A stretch of 64,000 nt of DNA, taken from NCBI GenBank assembly GCA_963676095.1, contig OY781040.1, positions 310,001 to 374,000 of the forward strand, given 5' to 3'. The notes under the pieces are model-generated. The model ran no database searches. It was not told the DNA's origin and worked only from the letters and a program-made list of their open reading frames with translations. Numbering within the stretch: position 1 is the stretch's first letter; each line of letters starts with the position of its first letter. Both the position numbers and the translations under genes were made by a program. Shown in pieces: positions 35,060-42,067 of the stretch. The stretch comes from G963676095 sp963676095 (GTDB taxonomy: Bacteria; Bacteroidota; Bacteroidia; Bacteroidales; Prolixibacteraceae).

Positions 35060-35115
35060 CGGATCCCTCCTTTTTTGTTTAACACGAAAGGCAGCCTGCA
35101 CCTGATAATAATTGT

Positions 35116-35280
35116 TTAATCAAACGGAATAAGCAATTTATTCTTATCCCATGACAAATGCAGCAGCCGCTCTACCACGAATGGTTCATTATTAATAAAT
35201 AAGAAGATAATACGCGACTGTACCCGGTCTTTCACAGTCAGATGAGGCCTCCCTTTTTCGCAAGCATTTTCTTTTTTCAT
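35116..35280 (-). CDS. Small hypothetical ORF at the operon front
   Basis: This ORF has 54 codons from ATG 35280; a longer version begins at 35328. The sequence includes HLTVKDRVQSRIIFLFINNEPFVVERLLHLSWDKNKLLIPFD. It is the first possible gene downstream of the invertible promoter when that promoter points left, and precedes the receiver gene by about 55 bp. No family is recognised. Confidence 0.38.
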   Translation of the reverse strand: MKKENACEKGRPHLTVKDRVQSRIIFLFINNEPFVVERLLHLSWDKNKLLIPFD

Positions 35281-35423
35281 AATCAAACATTCTCGGTTTA
35301 CAGTTATCGTTATGATGACAATGATCACACAAACAGATTGTTTTTTAACTATTTATGTATTAATTTCAACAGCTCCTGCCCAATAGTCCGTCCTTAAATA
35401 TCCGCCATCGAAAATGACCACTT

Positions 35424-35456
35424 ATTGTATGGTCTCTAACTAAGAGACCATACAAT
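35424..35456. repeat. Left recombination site (IRL) of the invertible segment, palindromic
   Basis: Fourteen-bp arms (ATTGTATGGTCTCT and complement) flank an asymmetric 5-bp core AACTA. The part TCTAACTAAGAGACCATA (35435-35452) is repeated in inverted orientation at 35816-35833 with one mismatch in 18. Palindromic arms around a short asymmetric core are the expected layout of a tyrosine-recombinase site. As RNA it would be a strong hairpin in the leader. Confidence 0.7.
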
Positions 35457-35514
35457 ATTTTATCTATACTGTTTATAAATTGATTAAAAAAAACAAAACG
35501 TGTGTTTTTAAAAC

Positions 35515-35554
35515 AATATGTTAGCAACAAAATATATTATGTTGCTAACATATT
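35515..35554. repeat. 14-bp inverted repeat inside the invertible segment
   Basis: Perfect arms AATATGTTAGCAAC and GTTGCTAACATATT surround a 12-base AT spacer. It differs from the flanking sites. It could be an operator, a terminator that insulates one orientation, or an accessory recombinase/host-factor site. Confidence 0.5.
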
Positions 35555-35772
35555 ATAAATAAGAAGATAAATAATAATAATAATAACTTAATTTTAAAAT
35601 TAAATTACAACACAATGTAAACCAGGAATATTCCATGTTGTTTTAACAAAAAATAAAAAAGAGAATAGCTGTTTATAAATTTATCAGGCAGAAAAACCCA
35701 AAATTCTTGATGTTTTTATTAATCTTATATTCAATTACATAATACAAAAAAATCAATTTTCTTTAATTTTAT

Positions 35773-35803
35773 TTTGGAATGCAATTTTTTTATTTTACCT
35801 TTG
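35773..35803 (+). promoter_or_regulatory. Consensus Bacteroidota promoter (TTTG-19-TACCTTTG)
   Basis: The -33 box TTTG (35773-35776) and -7 box TACCTTTG (35796-35803) are separated by 19 bp, matching the known Bacteroides consensus TTTG/TAnnTTTG. The predicted start is near 35810, a few bases before the right inverted repeat. In this orientation it reads toward the tandem repeat and antisense to the first recombinase. Confidence 0.65.
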
Positions 35804-35815
35804 TTTATGTAAGAC

Positions 35816-35833
35816 TATGATCTCTTAGTTAGA
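35816..35833. repeat. Right recombination site (IRR) of the invertible segment
   Basis: TATGATCTCTTAGTTAGA is the inverted copy of the left site (17 of 18 positions). Its core TAGTT is the complement of AACTA, so the two sites are head to head, as needed for inversion rather than excision. Unlike the left site, its outer arm is not palindromic. Confidence 0.65.
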
Positions 35834-35887
35834 ATTCTTCAGTCCCATTAATTGATTTTTTATTATCCTGTTTCCCCTATCTTTCTT

Positions 35888-36320
35888 ATAATCCGGAAAA
35901 TGCAAAACAGAGCGGTGCGCAGGCCGTCAAAACGCCCGGTGGAGGGTTCGTTTTGACAAGATTTTTGCTTCCTTTTCATCGACTGGAAAAGGAAGAGCCT
36001 GTCCGGCTTGAGGACTGAAATGACAAACAAACCATCCCGTAATCGGTCAGGACTCCTCCGAAAATGCCGGGCATATGCTTTCTCCCGGTAAGATTCCTTC
36101 GGAGAATCCGAAACCGGAAATCTTCCTTTTAATCCGGCAAATCCCCGAACAGAGCGGTGCGCAGGCCGTCAAAACGCCCGGCGGAGGGTTCGTTTTGACA
36201 AGATTTTTGCTTCCTTTTCATCGACTGGAAGAGGAAGAGCCTGTCCGGCTTGAGGACGAAATGACATACCGACCATCCCGTAACCGGTCAGGGATCCGTC
36301 ACAAATACCGGGCATATGCC
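35888..36320. repeat. Two tandem copies of a ~190-bp repeat beside the recombinase
   Basis: Copy 1 (35888-36080) and copy 2 (36130-36320) match closely, with a 242-bp offset across the best-conserved stretch (AGAGCGGTGCGCAGGCCGTC at 35909 and 36151). Copy 2 reads as part of an 82-codon open frame, but copy 1 has a stop in the same frame, so protein coding is unlikely. Copy 2 ends right at the recombinase stop codon. The rightward promoter would transcribe both. Function unknown. Confidence 0.7.
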
Positions 36321-36323
36321 TGA

Positions 36324-37598
36324 TTACGGAGTTCTAAACGAAGCCTGTTCCCCGTCGGATTCAGGACAGGCATCTCCTTTATCCTCTATCTCTTTCAAAT
36401 CATTAATGATAAGCCTGTTAACATCATCGACAACACTGTCTTGAACCGAAGCCAGATAGATTTCTGTTATTTTCTCGGAAGAATGTCCCATCCCGGCACT
36501 GATTACCGAAACCGGGATATGCCTGTTCCGGGCCATCGTAGCCCAGGTATGGCGGGCAACATAAAAAGTCAGCGGGACCGCCAGGCCCAGGATTTCAGAT
36601 AACCGCTTCAGTTGTTTATTATAATAATTCAGGGCGTTCAGGTACCGCATATAGACACTTCGCTTCCCATCCTCCCTGATTATCGGGAAAAGATAGTCTG
36701 ACCTAGCCGTCCTGTCCTTACTCCGGTCAATGATCTCCTCCATGCAGGGTTCCAGGCCGATAACCAGTGAACTCCCTGTCTTTCTCCGTTTATACCGGAT
36801 CTCTCCATTCCGGATATCCTGCTTTTTCAAATACGCCAGGTCAACAAATGCCATTCCACGGGTATAAAAACTGAATAAAAACAGGTCACGCGTAAATGAA
36901 AGGACCCGCGATTTCGAAAGGTCAGCCGTCTTTAGCCGGACAATTGTCGTTTCGTCAACTGCCCTTTTCCGGGTGCGCTCAACGCCTGTATAAACCTTTT
37001 TGAACGGGTCCCTTTGTTTGATATTATAACTCGCTGCGGCCTTGTTATAAACAGCACGGATGCCCCGGATGTAAAAGGAAGCTGTATTTTTTACAATCCT
37101 GCGTTGCCCGAGCCAGGATTCATAGTCGCAAATAAGCTCCTCCGTAATAGCGGCTATTTCCAGGTCCCTGTTTCCACAGAAACAGGAAAAGCTATTTCTT
37201 GCACTCTGATAATTTCTTGCAGTTCCCGCCTGGTTCGTGCGTTTCAGTATCCGGATCTGCTCATCCATAAAAGAAAAAAAAACCGGAAAAACGGTCTCGC
37301 TTTTAAATTGTGAAACAATGCGGGCCAGAGAATAGTCACCACCGTCTTTTAACTCGTCTTTAATCCGGTACAGGAGGTCAATGTCCCTTTCAATTCGCTT
37401 CTGGATTACAACCAACTCATCCGTTCTCTCTCCCCTTCCGGGGACCACCATCTGCATCTGCTCATTCCACTCCGAACGAAAAATTCTGTATGGTGTCGTT
37501 ATCTGCTTCGACTTTCTGTTATGGACCAGGGAATAAAAAAGAGTGCCTTTTTTCCCGGGTATGGAAGAGGGCCGGAATCGTATTTTTATGGTAATCAT
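36324..37598 (-). CDS. Tyrosine recombinase (phage integrase family), copy 1
   Basis: The product is 424 aa. It has an N-terminal arm/DNA-binding domain (about 1-90; MITIKIRFRPSSIPGKKGTLFYSLVHNRKSKQI), a SAM-like core-binding domain (about 105-200) and a catalytic domain (about 210-400). The first catalytic Arg is in LFSFYTRGMAFVDLAYL, box II is FYVARHTWAT (a Tyr occupies the usual His of HxxR), and the nucleophile Tyr is in GMGHSSEKITEIYLAS. This architecture is shared by Bacteroides invertases that flip promoters of surface-structure operons. It lies about 490 bp from the invertible segment. Its paralogue follows at 38167. Confidence 0.88.
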   Translation of the reverse strand: MITIKIRFRPSSIPGKKGTLFYSLVHNRKSKQITTPYRIFRSEWNEQMQMVVPGRGERTDELVVIQKRIERDIDLLYRIKDELKDGGDYSLARIVSQFKSETVFPVFFSFMDEQIRILKRTNQAGTARNYQSARNSFSCFCGNRDLEIAAITEELICDYESWLGQRRIVKNTASFYIRGIRAVYNKAAASYNIKQRDPFKKVYTGVERTRKRAVDETTIVRLKTADLSKSRVLSFTRDLFLFSFYTRGMAFVDLAYLKKQDIRNGEIRYKRRKTGSSLVIGLEPCMEEIIDRSKDRTARSDYLFPIIREDGKRSVYMRYLNALNYYNKQLKRLSEILGLAVPLTFYVARHTWATMARNRHIPVSVISAGMGHSSEKITEIYLASVQDSVVDDVNRLIINDLKEIEDKGDACPESDGEQASFRTP

Positions 37599-38166
37599 TT
37601 TTTAGATCAAATCATTTAGGTTAGTAAATCAAAGGGACAGCATTTCCCAGTGCATTAATCTTCTAATCGTTGCTTGTCAGGCAGATAAGAAAGATTAACC
37701 TGCCCACCGTTACAAGAATCTGCGGGAAGCAGCAACAACCGTTAAGTTTCCATTCTTTTTCATTTGTTTATGGGCTAAGCTTTTAAATGAAACTATAAGC
37801 AGACAGCGATATAAGAAATGTTTCCTAAAAAAAGGAATTCCGGTTTCTATTGGGTATTGCTCCATAATCCTGGTTATTTATTTTTAATTTATCTTCTAAA
37901 TTATAATTTATAAGATAAATTAAAAATAAAAAATTGCAAATGAGAGATATCAATTATCAAAAATACGATATGAGTTATCGTTTTTTTATGATCCAAACAT
38001 ACGGCAACAAAAGAAATAGTATCTTTCTGAAAACCGCGGTTATCCACCGGCAAAAAGGAGAATGAATACGTCCGTACTTTTAAATAAATTATGAAATATA
38101 ATTCATTTAAAAAATCCGGATTATCATCAAAAACCACTCATATTGAACCTATAGGCTGAGATTATT
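37599..38166. other. Intergenic region with a 19-bp AT hairpin
   Basis: No gene is seen. The main feature is a perfect 19-bp inverted repeat (37877-37895 and 37912-37930; TTTATTTTTAATTTATCTT and complement) around 16 bases, possibly a terminator for the upstream recombinase. A smaller dyad ACGATA-TGAGT-TATCGT (37965-37981) followed by seven T has the size of a recombinase site or weak terminator, but I found no inverted partner. Confidence 0.45.
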
Positions 38167-39420
38167 CTAAAGTTTTTCCGTACCTAAAACTTCAAAATTC
38201 CGTATTTTCTTTTTCGCTATGCCGGCAATAAGTTTTCTGTTTGCATCGTCAATCACCGCCGGGTCCACCGATGCAAGATAAATCTCGGTTGTCATTTCTG
38301 AAGTATGCCCCATTCCGGCACTGATTACCGCAATCGGAACATTTCTGTTCCGGGCCATTGTCGCCCATGAATGACGGGCAACATAAGAGGTAAGGGGAAC
38401 TTCAAGCTCCAAAATGGAAGATAACCTTTTCAATTGTTTGTTATAGTAGGTTAACGCGGTCTGGTACTGGGAATAGGCCTTCCCCGGATCATCCGAAGTA
38501 ACGAGGGGGAAAACATAGTCTGATTCTTTCACCAGGCCTGTATACCGTTCGATAATCTCCTGCATGCACCGTTCCAGGCGGATGCTCATGGAATGGCCAG
38601 TTTTTCGACGGGTATAGCTGATTAAACCTTCTTTTATATCTTCCTTTCTTAAATAGGCCATATCAACAAAGGACATTCCACGGGTATAAAAACTAAACAA
38701 AAACAGGTCCTTCGCATAGGAAAGCGTACGGGAAGAGGAAAGATCGCACTCATTCAGCCTCATAATGGTCTCTTCAGGCAAAGCCCTCTTCCGGGTGTGT
38801 TCAATGCCCGTATAAACTTTCCGGAACGGATAGTTTTGAGAGACAAGATGACGCTCAACGGCCTTGTTATATACCGAACGAAGAATCCTCATATAAAAGG
38901 ATGCCGTATTCCGGCTGACCTTTTTTCGCCTGAGCCACAATTCGTAATCCCCTGCAAGTTCTTCTGTAACCGAAATCAGGTCGATGTCTTTATTTTCCAG
39001 GTATTTCGAAAAACTACTCCGCGCCCGTCTATAATTACGGGCGGTACCCAGGGAATCGGAATTGGTCAGCCTTCTGATTTCCTCATCCATAAATATGAAA
39101 AAAGACATGGAAAAGGATTTGTCCAAAAACTGTGCGACAACCTTATCAAGGGAATAATCACCATCATTCTCAAACTCTTCAATGATGTTTTCAATAACCT
39201 CAAGGTCCTTTTTTATCATTACCTGTATTTCCCGCAGTTCTTTATTCCTCCGGCCAAACCGGTAAACCATCACCTGCGCTTCTTCATTCCACTCGAAAGG
39301 GAAAACTTTATATTTTGTCGTTATTTGCTTGGACTTTCTGTTGTGTACAAGCGAGTAAAAAAGGCTGCCCTTTTTACCGGCGATTGCAGATCTCCTAAAT
39401 CTCACCTTCACTGTTGTCAT
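38167..39420 (-). CDS. Tyrosine recombinase (phage integrase family), copy 2
   Basis: The product is 417 aa and a clear paralogue of copy 1 over its whole length, with the same three domains. Its motifs are LFSFYTRGMSFVDMAYL, SYVARHSWAT (again Tyr where His is usual) and GMGHTSEMTTEIYLAS. The C-terminal tail differs. Same strand as copy 1 and 570 bp upstream of it. One copy may switch the fibre promoter and the other a site elsewhere, or both may act together. Confidence 0.88.
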   Translation of the reverse strand: MTTVKVRFRRSAIAGKKGSLFYSLVHNRKSKQITTKYKVFPFEWNEEAQVMVYRFGRRNKELREIQVMIKKDLEVIENIIEEFENDGDYSLDKVVAQFLDKSFSMSFFIFMDEEIRRLTNSDSLGTARNYRRARSSFSKYLENKDIDLISVTEELAGDYELWLRRKKVSRNTASFYMRILRSVYNKAVERHLVSQNYPFRKVYTGIEHTRKRALPEETIMRLNECDLSSSRTLSYAKDLFLFSFYTRGMSFVDMAYLRKEDIKEGLISYTRRKTGHSMSIRLERCMQEIIERYTGLVKESDYVFPLVTSDDPGKAYSQYQTALTYYNKQLKRLSSILELEVPLTSYVARHSWATMARNRNVPIAVISAGMGHTSEMTTEIYLASVDPAVIDDANRKLIAGIAKKKIRNFEVLGTEKL

Positions 39421-40137
39421 ACCTACCCATCTTAGGATTAAGAATCAAAAATGAGAATTTAATAGCTCTCATGAATTAAAAGTCTGCATTTAATCAGGCA
39501 TTTAACCATTATTTAACAGATAATATAATATAAATTTCAAAAAATTAACTATTTCATGGCAATTGCCTAAAACAATAAATAAGAACATATTTTCTATATA
39601 AATAACGACATTATTTAAATAGACAACAATATACGCCCTTTCTAATGACAAAAAATTCTTTCAATTTTGTATAAATACGTTTTGGTTCATAGCAGCATAA
39701 CTTCCAGCCCACCCCACGGGGCTGTCTATTTTTTATAACATAATTTTGCTGCCTTTTACTGTTTTTTTACAATTGTTTTGTAAATTTACATATTAAACGT
39801 ACTGTATCTAAAAACCGAAAAGAAAACGATCGAAAGAAGCTGCTCCTGCTTAGTTACCAACCGCTGATGTATGCTTTTTACAGTTCCTTCGGTGCTCTTC
39901 GATTTGATAAACAGATTCTCCTCTTTTTTGTGAAGCCGGACCTGTTTTGAGAAGAGGGCTCAACGCCCGGTGTTGTACATAAATAATCCGGTCTTTAACC
40001 CGACGCTGCCCGGGAAGCTTTGATCATTGATACCCCGGACCGGCTGCAATGGTTTCCTTCTCTCCTGCCGCTGCCCCGAGCGGAGTTTACTTGTTGAAGT
40101 ACATGATCCGCTGGAAAAACAGCTTAAAGTTTTACCG
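39421..40137. other. 717-bp AT-rich region without a convincing gene
   Basis: 39421-39800 is AT-rich with short dyads such as TTACAA-ttgtt-TTGTAA. 39840-40137 has higher GC and fragments of open frame (for example one encoding EALIIDTPDRLQWFPSLLP) broken by stops, which may be a decayed gene ahead of the MauE-like pseudogene. No RNA gene or full promoter was recognised. Confidence 0.35.
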
Positions 40138-41619
40138 ATGCAAAATCTGTCAAAACCCCGGAATGCCGTTGTACAGGCTGCCTGCTACCTGTAAATTCTG
40201 CTTTTTGTATATGCTGCGCTAAGCAAGCTGCTCGATTTTGAGGACTTCAGGGTCCAGCTGGCGCAGTCGCCCCTGCTGAGCGCCTATGCCTGGATATTGG
40301 CCTGGCTGGTCCCTTTACTGGAGATCATTACGGCTTTTCTACTGTTTTTTCATCGTACCAGGCCGGCAGCACTGCTCAGTGCATTTTTTATTATGGTAAT
40401 GTTTTGCGCCTATATCTACATTATCCTGAACTACAGCGCTTCTGTTCCGTGTTCGTGCGGCGGCATTATTGAAAAGCTGGGCTGGAAGGAGCACCTGGTC
40501 TTTAACCTGTTTTTTGTATTGCTTGCGGTAGCTGGCTGGCTGCTCGCCAAGCAACCGGGAAATCCGTTTAAAGCGGCTCTCATCCTCCTTTGTCTCGGTT
40601 TTACGGCAATCCTGGTTGTTACCTTCCTTTATCTTTCCTCGGAGCGGATCATTTATACTGAAAATCCGTTTATAAGACGTTATACTCACGGGGTAATTAA
40701 AACGGGCGAGATTGATCTTGGAAGCAACGCCTGCTATTTTGCAGGCTCGGAAGCCGGAACTGTTTTCCTTGGAAATTACAGTAATCCCTTAAAGATTATG
40801 ATCACAGACACTGCTCTTCGTACCCCAACGGAGGAAACGATCCGGGTCAGGGAGGCTGACCTGCCTTCCATCGCTTCACAGGTCCGGATAGAACCTCCCG
40901 CTTTTTACCTGGTAGACGGGCAAATTTCCCGGATTTTAAAGGGCAGTACAACAGACTGGGAGACTTCTCAACGATGGGACGGGACCATCCGGTTTTCAAA
41001 CTATCAGTTAGCCGGTGATCACACCATAGCATTCCGGGCTTTTATGCCCGGGAAGAAGGAACAGGTACTGGGCTGTTTATCCCTGGCAGACTCTCTGCCT
41101 TATACCCTAACTCCCGGCTTACTGGAGAAACAGGTGGATGGTGATTTTGGTGTGGACGGAACACTCAGTTACGACCGTGGAAAGGAGCAGGTCGTTTACA
41201 CTTATTATTACCGCAATTCTTATTTGGTCGCCAACAGCCTGCTGGAGCTAAAGGCCAGGAGGAATACCATAGACACCGTCACTCAGGTACGACTGGTTAT
41301 TGATACCCTGGCAAACAGGTACCAACGCAAACTTATTTCAGCATTAATGGTCAATGCTTCCGCCTTTGCGACAGACGGGATGCTTTATGTACGCTCCAAA
41401 ATAAAGGGCCGCTACCAGCCGGAGAAAACCTGGAAGCAAACCGGAACCATCGATGTTTACGACCTGTCCACGGGGAATTACAGGACAAGTTTTTATGTAT
41501 ACAAAACATCTGGGAAACCGGTAAGGCAATTCTTTATCATCGGGAAGAATTTTTACGGTTTTGCCGGTAACAAGCTGGTCCGTTACAATTTGGGCAGCAT
41601 GCTTAACGATTATGAATAA
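40138..41619 (+). pseudogene. MauE/DoxX-like membrane protein with C-terminal periplasmic domain, nonsense codon near the start
   Basis: From ATG 40138 the frame encodes MQNLSKPRNAVVQAACYL, then meets TAA at 40192-40194. It continues in the same frame with ILLFVYAALSKLLDFEDF, exactly the first transmembrane helix expected of a MauE-type protein. Three more helices follow (to about 40640), with CSCGG between two of them, then a large extracytoplasmic domain of about 310 residues that resembles 6-bladed propeller proteins. MauE/DoxX proteins deal with redox and disulfide formation. The rest of the frame is open to 41619. A TTG at 40297 could give a shorter product lacking helix 1. A sequencing error is possible. 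Confidence 0.65.
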
Positions 41620-41702
41620 CAATAAAAAATCGCGCGATTGCAGGGGAAAGGTCGAAAACCTGCAAAAAAGAGAGTAGACCGTAACATTAATATTAAATCG
41701 TC

Positions 41703-41993
41703 ATGAAAAGTAAATTAAAAAAACTACTGCCAGTCATCGTCGTGGCCGTAGCTGTGGCAGGAGCCTTATCCACTCACGCCATGAATCAAAAAGCCGGGCA
41801 GGCAACCCTTGTTAACGGATACATTCAGTTGGATCCGGAGGGAATGTCGTGCCAGCAGAGTTCAACACAATGTACAACCGTCAATACCGGCGTGCAATGC
41901 ACAGTCGGATATTCTTCATCCGGGGCTCAGTTGTTCCGGATTGATTCTGACAATAGTTGCATTCAGCCACTGTATAAACCGGAAAGTAATTGA
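41703..41993 (+). CDS. DUF6520-like secreted cysteine-containing peptide
   Basis: This 96-aa protein has a signal peptide (VIVVAVAVAGALSTHA) and a short mature part with four cysteines (MSCQQSSTQC, VQCTVGYS, DNSCIQPLY). It matches my recollection of the DUF6520 family of small Bacteroidota exported proteins, often found beside MauE/DoxX-type genes. Proximity to a disulfide-type membrane protein suggests its cysteines are oxidised by it. Function unknown. Confidence 0.65.
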   Translation: MKSKLKKLLPVIVVAVAVAGALSTHAMNQKAGQATLVNGYIQLDPEGMSCQQSSTQCTTVNTGVQCTVGYSSSGAQLFRIDSDNSCIQPLYKPESN

Positions 41994-42011
41994 CCTTGGT
42001 TCTGATGTCAA

Positions 42012-42040
42012 AAGGAAGGGCCTGTAAAAGGCCCTTCCTT
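42012..42040. terminator. Terminator between the DUF6520-like gene and the peptidase gene
   Basis: Perfect 12-bp arms AAGGAAGGGCCT and complement surround a 5-base loop, followed by GTTTT. It lies 19 bp after the DUF6520-like stop and 28 bp before the stop of the convergent peptidase gene, so it may serve both. Confidence 0.85.
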
Positions 42041-42067
42041 GTTTTACGAGGCATTATTTACAGCACT

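Larger units (their letters stand above)
35438..35831. promoter_or_regulatory. Putative invertible promoter segment (~394 bp)
   Basis: This AT-rich segment is bounded by inverted repeats TCTAACTAAGAGACCATA (35435-35452) and TATGATCTCTTAGTTAGA (35816-35833). It contains one consensus promoter at its right edge, pointing right, away from the leftward fibre operon. Inversion between the AACTA/TAGTT cores would place that promoter at about 35460 pointing left into the operon. No consensus leftward promoter (CAAAnnTA on the plus strand) was seen in 35330-35880. Two tyrosine recombinase genes lie within 4 kb. Inversion is inferred. Confidence 0.65.

Noticed and set aside
36075..36323. 82-codon ORF in the tandem repeat
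   Set aside because: The same frame is interrupted in the other repeat copy and there is no recognisable domain.
37965..37981. ACGATA-TGAGT-TATCGT dyad as a second inversion site
   Set aside because: Only an 8-bp inverted partner (38136-38143) was found, which is within chance expectation for AT-rich DNA.
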